64,000 nt of DNA from Thraustochytrium sp. TN22 (Eukaryota > Sar > Bigyra > Thraustochytrida > Thraustochytriidae), in the NCBI GenBank assembly GCA_013306675.1, contig JABLUY010000185.1:1-64000 (forward strand), written 5' to 3'. The position numbers and the translations under genes were made by a program. A model generated the notes under the pieces. It made no database searches. It had not been told where the DNA came from and saw nothing but the letters and a program-made list of their open reading frames with translations. Shown here one piece after another: positions 38,934 to 47,625 of the stretch; within the stretch, counting starts at the first letter, position 1; each line of letters begins with the position of its first letter.

Positions 38934-39035
38934 CCAGCTACTAGCTAGCTAGCTTTCTTCAAGCTACTAGCTCTAGCTACTAACTCAGCTAGTAGAGGCA
39001 GCTCGCGAAAGAGAGCTCTACCTCTAGAGCTTTCG
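38934..39035. other. CTAGCTAG-rich convergent gene border
   Basis: Repeated CTAGCTAG/AGCTACTAGCT motifs between two convergent genes (38855 end and 39038 end). Self-complementary tetramers are dense here; similar small clusters occur near 7250, 13568, 46830 and 57975. Possibly a border or 3'-end element; function unknown. Confidence 0.4.
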
Positions 39036-39037
39036 AG

Positions 39038-40807
39038 TCAGGAGGCAGCATCCAGCGCTGCCAACCGTTCTCGCAGCGAGCGCAGCTCGGCGTTCTTCGC
39101 CTCAAGCTGCGGCTGCAGCGCATCCCAGGCGGAGCCTGGCACCTGGAGACTGCCGTCCTCCTGCGCTGTAGCGCTGCACAGCACTTCCATATGCAGCTGC
39201 AGCCGGTCATTGAGGACGCCCGCCGCGCTCCGCATTAACGCACGTAGCTCCTGCCTCGCAAGAGCAGTGCTCTGCGTCTCTGGTGCTGGCAACGCCAAGA
39301 GGCCTCGAATCTGTGCGCGGAGGGCGGCCTCCATCTCCTCGTGAGCGCGCTCGCGCTCGCTCTGTTCGGCCTCGAGTCTCGCCACGCGCTCGCGCAGCTC
39401 CTGAGGATCGCCACTGCTTGCCTGCAGGGACTGCCAGGCGACCAGCTCTGCCCGCAACGCTTCATTGCGCGCCGTTTCCAGCTCGACCCGCTTCACCTGC
39501 TCTTGTGTCTCCTCCCTGGCGCGCACTAGGTGTGCCATGGGGTCAATTTCATTCGTCGTCTGCGTGGTGATGCTCTGCTCTGCTCTTTGCGTTTGCGTGG
39601 TGACATCTGACGCCGGCGTTATTTCCGTCTGCGCAGCCGTGTGAGCCTCGCTTGCGCGTCTTGTCTGCGTGCCGGCGGCGGCGGCGGCGTACGTTTCTGC
39701 TGCGCCCGGCGTCTGTGTGGCAGCCTCTGCTGCCTGCGCCGCTTCGCTTTCCGTCTGCGCAGCAACGTGTGCCCCGCTTGCACTTTGAGTCTGTGTGGCA
39801 GCAGGCAACGCCGGAATCGCTTCGGTCTGCGCTGCAGCATCGGCCGCTCTTGCGCCCTGCGTTTGCACCGCAGCCGCCGCCTGTCGTGCAGCCTCCGTCT
39901 GTGTTGTCATTTCGACCTGCACCGCGCCAGGCGTCTGCACGGCTGCTTCTGAGCGCGCCTCAGCTCTGGACGGTGTTACTTGCCCCCTCGGGACGGGCTC
40001 GGACTGCACTGCAGCCTCCTTGAGCCGAGGCGCCGCCGCCACCGTTTGAGTGGCCTGCACGCCCGCGTCCGCCACAGCCTGCACCCCGACGTGAAGCGAC
40101 CTGCGCTCCGGAGTCGTGGAGGTGCCGAACCGCTCGCGCAGCGCGCGATATCGTCTGACCGCGTCAGCATCGTTGGACTGTGCCAAGGCGTCCTGAAAGA
40201 GGTCGCGCTCCTCCTCGAGGCGCGTGGCCCGCGCGCGAGCTTCGTCGGCGGCTTGCTCAAGGGAGCTGCATGCTGCACGGGCCTCCTTCGCGGCGCTGTC
40301 AAGACGCGCGAAGCCCTGCAGCGCCGCGAGGAGGGCGCTTGCGTCCAGTGTGATGTCTGTCCGCGGCTGTCGAGTCCCACGCGCGGTGCTCTCCTCAGGC
40401 GGCGCTTGCCTCGCCATGGAAGCGAGGATGCGGCCCACCTCTGCGGCCAGGGCTTGACGCAGCCCTTGCAGCGCCGCTTCGTTTTGCGCTCCGTCCAGCG
40501 ACGCATGATATCGTGCGAGGACCCGGTCGTCGGTGTTCGCGTTCGTCTCGAGATGGGCGCGCAGCTGCCGCACTGCGGCGGCCTCGTTGGCGTGCAGCGT
40601 GCGCCGTAGCCGCTGCGCCTCACGGATGTGCATCTTGAGGTCGTCGATCGCTTTGCCGGCCTCTCGCGCGTCCCTGTCCGCATCCGCGTCCTCCTGCGCG
40701 TGGCCGGGCTCAAGCCTGCGCAGCGAGCGCGCCTTGCGCAGGAGGTTGTCCGAGCTTCTGCTTGCCAGCGCCTTGGTCCCATGGCCGCCGTCCTCGTGGC
40801 GCTCCAT
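39038..40807 (-). CDS. Coiled-coil protein with TQT-motif repeat region (candidate LC8 hub)
   Basis: 589 residues from the ATG at 40807 (MERHEDGGHGTK); open upstream to 40882 but through a 17-base tandem repeat (40848-40898). Residues about 20-110 and 150-230 are helical with coiled-coil heptads (EARARATRLEEERDLFQDAL). Residues about 245-421 are a degenerate repeat rich in Ala, with TQT at least seven times (ATQTV, TTQTE, ATQTQ, ATQTP, GTQTR, TTQTQ, TTQTT) and related VQT/AQT motifs. A C-terminal coiled coil follows (about 425-500), then a further helical end. TQT is the core of the LC8/DYNLL dynein light-chain binding motif, so this looks like a multi-LC8 hub flanked by dimerising coils, as in Nup159 or ASCIZ. 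Family not recognised; function inferred only. Confidence 0.6.
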   Translation of the reverse strand: MERHEDGGHGTKALASRSSDNLLRKARSLRRLEPGHAQEDADADRDAREAGKAIDDLKMHIREAQRLRRTLHANEAAAVRQLRAHLETNANTDDRVLARYHASLDGAQNEAALQGLRQALAAEVGRILASMARQAPPEESTARGTRQPRTDITLDASALLAALQGFARLDSAAKEARAACSSLEQAADEARARATRLEEERDLFQDALAQSNDADAVRRYRALRERFGTSTTPERRSLHVGVQAVADAGVQATQTVAAAPRLKEAAVQSEPVPRGQVTPSRAEARSEAAVQTPGAVQVEMTTQTEAARQAAAAVQTQGARAADAAAQTEAIPALPAATQTQSASGAHVAAQTESEAAQAAEAATQTPGAAETYAAAAAGTQTRRASEAHTAAQTEITPASDVTTQTQRAEQSITTQTTNEIDPMAHLVRAREETQEQVKRVELETARNEALRAELVAWQSLQASSGDPQELRERVARLEAEQSERERAHEEMEAALRAQIRGLLALPAPETQSTALARQELRALMRSAAGVLNDRLQLHMEVLCSATAQEDGSLQVPGSAWDALQPQLEAKNAELRSLRERLAALDAAS

Positions 40808-40847
40808 GGCGCTGTCCTTGCCCGCGCGTCGGGGTGCGCGTGGGAGG

Positions 40848-40898
40848 AGGTCTGCGCAGCGCCAAGGTCTGCGCAGCGCCAAGGTCTGCGCAGCGCCG
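40848..40898. repeat. 17-base tandem repeat, three copies
   Basis: AGGTCTGCGCAGCGCCA three times (last copy ends in G), just upstream of the start of the TQT-repeat protein. Probably in its 5' UTR. Confidence 0.8.
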
Positions 40899-40940
40899 GT
40901 CTGCTCGCCGCCTTTCCGTGCGCCCTTCCTCTGAGTTGCT

Positions 40941-41721
40941 CTAGATGGCTTGGTCCGGGCTGCAACTGGTTGACTGTGAGCTCCGAACTAACTCAACGTG
41001 CCACAACGGCACGAGCTCGAGCGCTCTCCGAGTCGAGATCACTGCGGGACTCGCCGCCTGCTGCTGCATGCCGTTCAGCATCGCCCCCGCCCGGTTGCCG
41101 ACCTGGATCCACAGCTGCCCCAACGCGGCGCGCCGGGGCGACTGCATCGTCAGGAGCAGTGTCTGACAGTAGGCAAAGTTGGGGGTCACGAAGGAGAACT
41201 TTGCCGCGCCGCCGGCGGTCGACTTCAGCTCGAGTACCTCGCCGTCCGTGCCGGAATGGGGAAGTCAATTCGAGCAGCGCGCTGCTCGAATTGCCTTCCG
41301 GTGCAAATTCGTCAAACCTGCCCACCTCTTCTTCGAAGAACTTTGTCTTTGTAAAAACGCGCCAGTCGGTGCCCTCTGTCCCATGCTCACTTAGCGTACG
41401 ACTAATGAAGTCGCGCTGAAGGTGGGACTCCTTATAGGCCCTGCCGGCGACGGCGGCGACGAGCATGGCGGGGACGCTGAAGGTGTTCTTGTAGACCGGG
41501 TTGATGGCGAAGTTGGTGAGCCAAAGGAAGACGGCGATGAGCTCGCGCGGTGCGATGAGCTCGCTCTGGAGCTGCTTGCGCTGCGTGGTGGTGAGCCGGC
41601 CGAAGCGCTCATTGAGCTCCTGAACCTTCTCGTCCGTGATGACGACGGCCTCGTCCACGGCCTCGCCCATGGTGGTGTCCTCCCGGTCCATGGGGATGGT
41701 CGCCTCTGGCTGCGTGGCCAT
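40941..41721 (-). CDS. Small protein of unknown family (two exons)
   Basis: Read as one frame the protein changes character half way. An 88-base intron, 41238-41325 (donor GTGGGC, acceptor GAG), joins exon 1 (41326-41721) to exon 2 (40941-41237) and gives 230 residues. Exon 1 reads MATQPEATIPMDRED..., then a helix VQELNERFGRLTTTQRKQL and a hydrophobic stretch LIAVFLWLTNFAINPV. Exon 2 carries LKSTAGGAAKFSFVTPNFAY, MQSPRRAALGQLWIQVGNR and a Gln-Ala end. Nearby AGs would also work as acceptors (97 and 103 bases). Within the intron lies a perfect 28-base palindrome. No family recognised. Confidence 0.5.
41238..41325 (-). other. Intron with a perfect palindrome
   Basis: Proposed 88-base intron of the gene above. 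A 28-base perfect inverted repeat (41266-41293; arm CAATTCGAGCAGCG) is extended by imperfect pairing to about 41245-41312, so the RNA could fold into a hairpin of about 30 base pairs that brings the splice sites together. Confidence 0.45.
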
Positions 41722-42044
41722 GGTGCTGACTGGCGTGCGAGCTGGTAGCGCGTGCGTGTGCGTGCGTGCTTGCTTGGTTCTGTTCTTTGCGGTCGGGAGT
41801 TGCGGGTCTACTGTTCTTTGGGCGCCGGCGTGTCCAAGTACGAAATGTGCACTCTTCTCGCCAGACCGCCCGGATATCCGATGGTTGTGTGGGAGGGGTT
41901 ATTCAATTGCAAAGCGTCCCGCGTCCCTCGCCCGGGCCGCGCGGGCACGACGCACGGGTCAACCCGAAAGCCCGCTGCGGGCAAGCTGAGGTTAGGTGCA
42001 CGTTTCGGCCACATTGTTACCATACTCAAACAAATCGCAATGAG

Positions 42045-42392
42045 TTGCCAAGAATCATCGTCGTGTGCCTGCAGCGCTTGGGCCCGCGGATCGGAGGGCG
42101 TGCTCATGTTAATCTCCATAGCAATGACGCGCAGGAGGAGCATCATCTTGCTCCGCGAAGCTAGTCCAATCATAGAAACGCACCTGCTCGTCAGCGCGTA
42201 GGTGCGCTTGGCGCCGCTGCCGCTCTCGTCAAATGCGAGCCTGTAATCAAGATGCTCTTCGAACACTTGCGACGTTGTCAACAGGCGCATCATCTTCGGT
42301 GTGGAAATTCCAAGGAGTTCGCATGCAAAAAGCCCGACAGCGCCACCGTCGGCCAAAGGATGTCGACGAGGCGCCCAGCGCGCGAGCGTCAC
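42045..42392 (-). pseudogene. Fossil of a large-DNA-virus MSV199/Bro-type gene (minus-strand copy)
   Basis: The minus strand encodes a region reminiscent of the N-terminal MSV199/Bro-type domains of nucleocytoviruses: LLGISTPKMMRLLTT, then FEEHLDYRL, GAKRTYALTSRC and SKMMLLLRVIAMEI, which follow the usual order of the domain (DNA-binding helix, xDYR, LT, final helix). It looks decayed or truncated, without the usual second half. Age is unclear but it is diverged. Head-to-head with a second copy at 42640. Confidence 0.4.
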
Positions 42393-42639
42393 GGGGCGTC
42401 AATCGGAGCCTTGCTTGATACCTTGTCAGAGCACGGTCCATGACTGGCGCGAACGCATTCCCCGCGACGCGGGGGCTGTCGTGTGCGGTGATCATGATGA
42501 TGAGTTGAGGGTTTGCTTGTCTCCCTGAGCGTCCCAAGCGTCCCAAGCGTCCCATGCGTCCCAGGTGGACGGCTGTTAGTTGAGACGGGGCCGTACCCAG
42601 CCAGACATTCAAAAACTAAACCCCAGCACCGAGCAGAGA

Positions 42640-43240
42640 TGAGCGACCGCGTGACCGAGGCGCTGCGGGCGGCTGGAATGGCCGCCTGCAACCTCGAGCA
42701 GGCCAAGCAGCTCGCGCGCGTCCTCTGGGACCACGCGGGCGATGGCGGCGATGCCCTCGTCATTGACTTCGAGCTCGTCTGCAAGCTCACCGGTTAGCTC
42801 AAGGCCAGTGTCCTACGTGTCCTCAAGAGCGAGCGCGGTGCCGGCTTGTTCGCGGAGGGCGTAGACTACCAGAAAAGTCGTTCGCGCCACGAGAAAAAGC
42901 AGCACGGCGGCCATAACAAGGACGCCTACATGCTGACGAAGAAAAGGCTTGGTGAAGTTCCTGGCTAGCAGTCGTTGCCCTCAGGCACAGGCCTGGACCA
43001 CGTTCTTGGTCAAGCTCGGGGCTGCGCATGCCGGCGCCCTTGAAGACGAGGAGTGCTACTACCACGTGCATAAGCGACGCTGCGCGGAGGATCTCAGGCA
43101 CGATCTCGAGGCGGCCGAGGTCAAGGAGAGCAAGCACGACTGCGTGCACAGCGCGACAGACTGGCACGAGAGCTCTGTGGCGTTGCAGATGCCCGTCTCT
43201 CGCATGGCGTCCGAGCTGACGTCTTGTGCTCGGATGTCTT
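42640..43240 (+). pseudogene. Fossil of a large-DNA-virus MSV199-type gene (plus-strand copy)
   Basis: The plus strand carries IDFELVCKLTG, then FAEGVDYQ, HGGHNKDAYMLTKKR and a further helix-rich stretch, in the order of the nucleocytovirus MSV199 domain. It is broken, with a few breaks, and is followed by unrecognised sequence to about 43240. Probably an old integration remnant or a domesticated gene later lost. Confidence 0.45.
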
Positions 43241-43602
43241 GACTGAGAGGTGAAGCACGTCGAAGAGTAGATGCACGGGATGGGCCAGGCGCTGGCTTCC
43301 GCGTTCTCGAGCGAGCGGCGCCCGCGGCTTCATCTTCTCTTCTGGCCGAGCCGCCCATCTTCGTCGCGGAAGTGTTCAGGTCCCAGGTCTGGCGACGACT
43401 CGGAAGGCGCGTGCCGCCGGCAGTCTGCGCCCGCGGTCGTTCGCTCGCTCGCGGCGAAAGGCGCGAGGCGCGCGGCGCAGACCTCAGTCAGAGGCGAGGG
43501 CGAGGCGGCAGCAGGCGCACGCGGCGAGAGGCGCGCGCCCCTCGCCGCGCGGCGAGGACGGCAAGCAAGAGCAGCGCAGCGCAGCGCAGCGCGGCCGGCA
43601 AC

Positions 43603-45495
43603 ATGGGCAACATCTTCGGCGGCAACGAGCGCGCGCGCGATGCCCTGCTGGCGGCGCAAGAGCGCCGGCTGGCGGCGCAAGAGCGCCGGCTGGCGGAGCA
43701 AGAGCGCCTGCGGGAGGCGCAAGAGCGCCTGCGGGAGGCGCAAGAGCGCCGGCTGGCGGCGGAAGAGCGCCTGCGGGAGTTGCTGCGGCCCGTCTGGGAG
43801 CTCTTGGGCAAGCCGCTCTGCTCCCGCGTGCTCCGCGGGCACGAGTCCTCCTCTACGCGCACGACGGAGCCGACGCAGGTGGATCGCGACCGCTTCATAC
43901 TGCCAGCCGAGGTCCGCCGCTGGAGCGCTTTCGCGGAGGACGTGGGCCTTTATCAGGACCAGACCAGCGGCCGAGTCGAGCCCGTAGACTGCTGGCGCAT
44001 CTCCGAGACCCTCGATGCCGGGGCAAATGAGGCCACGCTTCTCAGCAACATGTCACTTCTTGTCCTCTTCGGCACTCAAAGACTCCTAGAAGAGAAGCTT
44101 CCGTCGCAGGCGATAAGATACGAGCTCGAAGAAGGAGACTGGTTCGGCGGCCGCATGGGGCTCTGCTGGATCCGCCGCGACGCCTCGACGCGCTCCTCGC
44201 TCGTCGCGCTCTCCAGCACGACGAGGGTAAGCGCGGAGAAGTTTCGCAGAAGCATCTTTGTTATCCACGAGCACAAGGCCGGCATGGTCTTCCCCTTTCA
44301 GGAAATCTCGGAGAGGACCACGCGCAGCGGCACGACGAGGCGCTATGAGATCAACACCGATGTCGTTGCTCTCTGGGATGAGTACTCGAATGATCCAAGC
44401 AAGTTCTGGCTCGTGGCTCCGATCGCGCAGATCTTCACGTACATGATCCACTCGGCGCTTAAGTACGCAGTATTGTCAACGACGATCCACACCTACTTTC
44501 TCAAGCGCGACAAGAATGGCAATCTCTTTGTCTCGCCCGTATTCTCCGCCGAAACAGCCGGGCGCGATTCGACGCGGCGCGCCTACCTGAATTTCCTGTT
44601 GCATGCGCTCGGCGACGAGCAGGCCCAGGGCCTGGGGCTCGACCAGAACGGCCCGCTATATCAGTCCATGCACAGCGGTGACTACCGCGAGTTCGCCAAC
44701 GCACTCGCTGGCACTCGCATGCTCACGCGCAGTGCGCACGAGCTCGGGGCGCGCTTCGGCAACTTCGCGGCATGCTGCCGAGACCACCTGCGCGACTGGG
44801 ACCCGAACGCGATCGCGCGCGCGAGAGAGGATGTCCTGGCGCTGCTCCCGGTGGCGGCGGCTGACTTCGTCCTGCCGCTGCCTTCCGCCGGTAGCGAGCG
44901 CATCCTGTGCAATACCTTCACGCTCGTCGAACGGTCCAATACGATGGGCATCCCGATGGTGACCAAGAAGTGGTTCGGCCGCCTGATCCCGAAGCACGAG
45001 GACGAGAACGATGCCGCGGACGAGGCCCTCCGGCGCGAGGCGAGCATGTACAAGTACCTGCGCGCGTTGCAAGGCGTGGCCATCCCGATGCTCGTCTTCG
45101 CGGGCCGCTGCGGGCCGGTGCACCGCTTGCTCGCTGTCTCCGACGAGGGCGACTCGCTGGGGTGCCTGCTCGACGGGCTGCTTGGCGGCGACGCGGCCGA
45201 GCAAGTGCAAGTGCACGCGGACGCAGAGACGGAGGCCCGCGAGCAGGCCCTGCTGGATAAGCACTTTGAAGCTGCCCGGTCCGCGCTCGCCCAGTTGCAC
45301 GCCGCGCACGTGCTGCACGGCGACGTTGCGCATCGCAACATCGTCGTTCACCCCGAGCGCGGCGTCAAGTTCATCGACCTCGAGCGCGCGACTGAGTCGC
45401 GCGACAAGGCATTGTTCGATGCGGAGATGGCGGAGCTGGAGGCTATCTTCGGCCAGTGCCCCGCGGAGCCCCCCGCCAAGCGGCACTGTCACTGA
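43603..45495 (+). CDS. REase-like/kinase-like protein of the Crinkler type
   Basis: 630 residues from the ATG at 43603 (MGNIFGGNE, also a myristoylation-type start). Residues about 8-60 are seven-residue repeats (ERRLAAQ, ERLREAQ) forming a coiled coil; their DNA is a 21-base repeat. A restriction-endonuclease-like part follows (about 100-330), with PIAQIFTYMIHSALKYAVLS and TYFLKRDKNGNLFVSPVFSA, typical of the PD-(D/E)xK domain fused to kinases in oomycete and fungal Crinkler-like proteins. The kinase-like part at about 430-610 has KKWFGRLIP, LHGDVAHRNIVVH (catalytic HxDxxxxN) and the metal-binding KFIDLERA (D in place of DFG). Family members act in nuclei of host cells or in conflict. No LxLFLAK header is visible, so it may be non-secreted. 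A pentamer tract precedes the start. Confidence 0.7.
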   Translation: MGNIFGGNERARDALLAAQERRLAAQERRLAEQERLREAQERLREAQERRLAAEERLRELLRPVWELLGKPLCSRVLRGHESSSTRTTEPTQVDRDRFILPAEVRRWSAFAEDVGLYQDQTSGRVEPVDCWRISETLDAGANEATLLSNMSLLVLFGTQRLLEEKLPSQAIRYELEEGDWFGGRMGLCWIRRDASTRSSLVALSSTTRVSAEKFRRSIFVIHEHKAGMVFPFQEISERTTRSGTTRRYEINTDVVALWDEYSNDPSKFWLVAPIAQIFTYMIHSALKYAVLSTTIHTYFLKRDKNGNLFVSPVFSAETAGRDSTRRAYLNFLLHALGDEQAQGLGLDQNGPLYQSMHSGDYREFANALAGTRMLTRSAHELGARFGNFAACCRDHLRDWDPNAIARAREDVLALLPVAAADFVLPLPSAGSERILCNTFTLVERSNTMGIPMVTKKWFGRLIPKHEDENDAADEALRREASMYKYLRALQGVAIPMLVFAGRCGPVHRLLAVSDEGDSLGCLLDGLLGGDAAEQVQVHADAETEAREQALLDKHFEAARSALAQLHAAHVLHGDVAHRNIVVHPERGVKFIDLERATESRDKALFDAEMAELEAIFGQCPAEPPAKRHCH

Positions 45496-45513
45496 GATCG
45501 AGCCAACTACAGG

Positions 45514-45936
45514 TCAAGCGATGACTTTTTTGCTTTCCACAAGTCGGATGTAGTGTTGATTCCGCGGTCGAGCAAGTTTTGCTGGGCGGCAGCGGCCGCT
45601 GCGACGGTGTCCTGGCCGTGCTCCTGGAATCTGGCGAGGAGGTTGACGACGCGTTTGTGCTTGTCGAACATGTTGACGACCTTTGACTGTGCTTTGTCGA
45701 ATCCACCTTTCCTTTTGTTCTTCCCGATGGCGGCTCTGCTGCGTGACGAAGGGGCCAGGCGGCTGCGGCTGCGGGGTCTGCGACGGGGTCTGCGGCGGTG
45801 ACGCAAGCTCGCTCACGGCCTCAACTTCGCTCACGGCCTCATCCTCGACTTCGCTCACGGCCTCAAGCTCAACTTCTCTCACGGCCTCGCTTTCGTCGTC
45901 GCTCAGGCTCTCGTCGCCGTCGTCGTCACTTGGCAT
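45514..45936 (-). CDS. Doubtful acidic-repeat ORF with a change of reading frame
   Basis: A 140-residue frame starts MPSDDDGDESLSDDESE, then VSEVE-type acidic repeats and PQTPSQTPQ, then becomes basic and unlike protein. A second frame over 45507-45760 reads more like protein (KNKRKGGFDKAQSKVVNM, FDKHKRVVNLLARFQEHG) and ends SSLDL. A small frameshift or a splice would join the two, but no GT-AG pair gives a convincing join. It may be a broken or mis-called gene. No family recognised; placed between the Crinkler-type gene and the ABM gene. Confidence 0.3.
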   Translation of the reverse strand: MPSDDDGDESLSDDESEAVREVELEAVSEVEDEAVSEVEAVSELASPPQTPSQTPQPQPPGPFVTQQSRHREEQKERWIRQSTVKGRQHVRQAQTRRQPPRQIPGARPGHRRSGRCRPAKLARPRNQHYIRLVESKKVIA

Positions 45937-46217
45937 GCTCTTGGGAGGAGGAGAAGTTGCACGCAGGATGACTCTTAAATCACGGCCGACATCAGCAAGG
46001 CCACCAGCCGCGGCAATGATGTAGCGGATGTACTAAGGCTGTAGGCTGTGTCGAGTCATGTGCCGTGGCCGTGTGACGAGAGAAAGAACTTAGAATCTCT
46101 GCAAATCTTTGGATATGTGCAGGCGGAGAGGAGATGATGAAGAAGTATAGCTTTTCGTGGATTCCATGTACCAGTTGCCCACTGCGATGATGGGGCGCAA
46201 AGCAGAAATCGCAGCGT

Positions 46218-46788
46218 TTAGGGCACCTTGACCGTCTCGGTGTCGTAGACAAAGTTCTGGGTCTTGACCGGCCCGCCGACGAGGTCCTCGAGCTCACCGA
46301 CGGTCTTCTTGAACTCAGCCACGCTGGAGTCCTGGCTGTTGTGCTTCTGGAAAGCCTCGAGGCTGTTGAACACGTGGATGGCCTTGTAGTCCCACTCGGC
46401 CTTGCAGACCAGGCGGGTGTAGCCCATGTAGCCGCCGGCGTGCAGCTCCTTCAGCTTGCCGGCGAGCTTCTTGGTTGCGAGGTCGGCCTTCTCGGCCGTG
46501 GCCTCGTCGCCCACGTTGCACCACATGGCGCTGGAAACCTGTGAGGGAGAAAAGGCAGACACGTCGATGAATGCCAGCCGGCCGCGCGCGCTCGTCAGTT
46601 TCGCTGCGCAGCACAGAGTTTGCGCACGTCGGAGGCACGTGTGCCGCGTCAAGGGAGCACAGCCCTCACGTCTTGCGATCACCTACCTGCTTGACCGGGA
46701 TGGCCAGGCCGCGCGTTTGCGCGCTCAGCGGCGCCAGCTGCTGGCGCCCGGCGACGCGGGCCATGCTCGAGCCGGCGGCGCGAAACAT
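46218..46788 (-). CDS. ABM-like (dimeric alpha-beta barrel) mitochondrial protein (two exons)
   Basis: Exons 46687-46788 and 46218-46538 join through a 148-base intron (donor GTAGGT, acceptor CAG, phase 0), giving 140 residues. Exon 1 is an Arg/Ala/Ser-rich leader without acidic residues (MFRAAGSSMARVAGRQQL, LSAQTRGLAIPVKQ), typical of a mitochondrial presequence. Exon 2 looks like an antibiotic-biosynthesis-monooxygenase-type barrel: MWCNVGDEATAEKADL, LVCKAEWDYKAIHVFNSLE, FQKHNSQDSSVAEFKKTVG, GPVKTQNFVYDTETVKV. Members do varied oxidations or protein-protein roles; the substrate is unknown. A CTAGCTAGCTAGC cluster lies just upstream, at about 46825. Confidence 0.65.
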
Positions 46789-47521
46789 CTTCTCCACGTG
46801 CGCTTGCTCGCTCGCTCGCTCGCTCTAGCTAGCTAGCTGCGGTCCTGCCTCCTCGCTCGCCGCGTTCCGTGTCTGCTGCTGCCGCGGCCGCCGTTTGCGG
46901 TTTGCGGCGTCTCTCGCCGCGAGCGCGAGACCGAGTCTCTGCGTTATCGACGCCGATGGATACACGTCGCCGATTGATTGACGACCGGCACACAGGCAGG
47001 CAGCGCTGTGCCAGCGGGGCCACGCCACAGCGACGCAGCCAGGCCGGCCGCGTCTCGATGGCCCGCTGCCGCTCGTGCTCAGCGCCGCGCAGCAGCGCAG
47101 CGCAGCGCAGCGCAGCGCAGCGCAGCGCAGCGAGGAAACCTTCGAGGCGGAGCCTTCATCCTGTGCGTCTTCCCACGGCCCTCTCTTCGCCGTGTGTCTG
47201 CGAGGCAGAGGCCTTCGCGCAGGCAGATTGCCGGAAGGCCGACCGGGCTGACGCGCTGCTCGAGAGCAGACGGCCAGGCCACAGAGCAGTAGTGCAAGCG
47301 CACCGCGCTGCAGGCCGCTCGCGGCGGCGCCTCGCCGTGGTCGGCGGCGCCAGAGAACCCATGAAACGGCGGCGCGGGAAGCGTCTTGCAGGGCGTTCCG
47401 TCAGCTGCCGTTTCGCGCGGGAGTGGTGAGCAGATTTTCAAATGCGACAGAGAGAGAGGAAGGAGGAGGGAGAGCAAAACAGAATCGCGGCGCTCGATCA
47501 AGACTCGCCTCGCACGGCACG
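46789..47521. other. Divergent upstream region with (GCAGC)n tract
   Basis: Between the ABM-like gene and GMP reductase. (GCAGC)n at about 47091-47131 and a CTAGCTAG cluster at about 46825-46838. No gene supported. Confidence 0.4.
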
Positions 47522-47590
47522 ATGGTGCGCGTGGAGTCGGAGGTGAAGCTGGACTTCAAGGACGTGCTCATCCGGTACGTGCGGCGCGGA

Positions 47591-47625
<35 letters not shown>

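Larger units (their letters stand above)
41722..43602. other. Island region holding two virus-gene fossils
   Basis: No live host gene is supported. Composition is less GC-rich than neighbours. It contains two fossils listed separately, and a GCGTCCCA direct repeat near 42530-42560. Frames at 42233-42620 and 43271-43600 have no recognisable content beyond the 5' end of the next gene. Confidence 0.4.

Noticed and set aside
41238-41721. Reading the 41721 gene as a frameshifted pseudogene
   Set aside because: An 88-base GT-AG intron restores a continuous frame, and its length fits other introns in the window.
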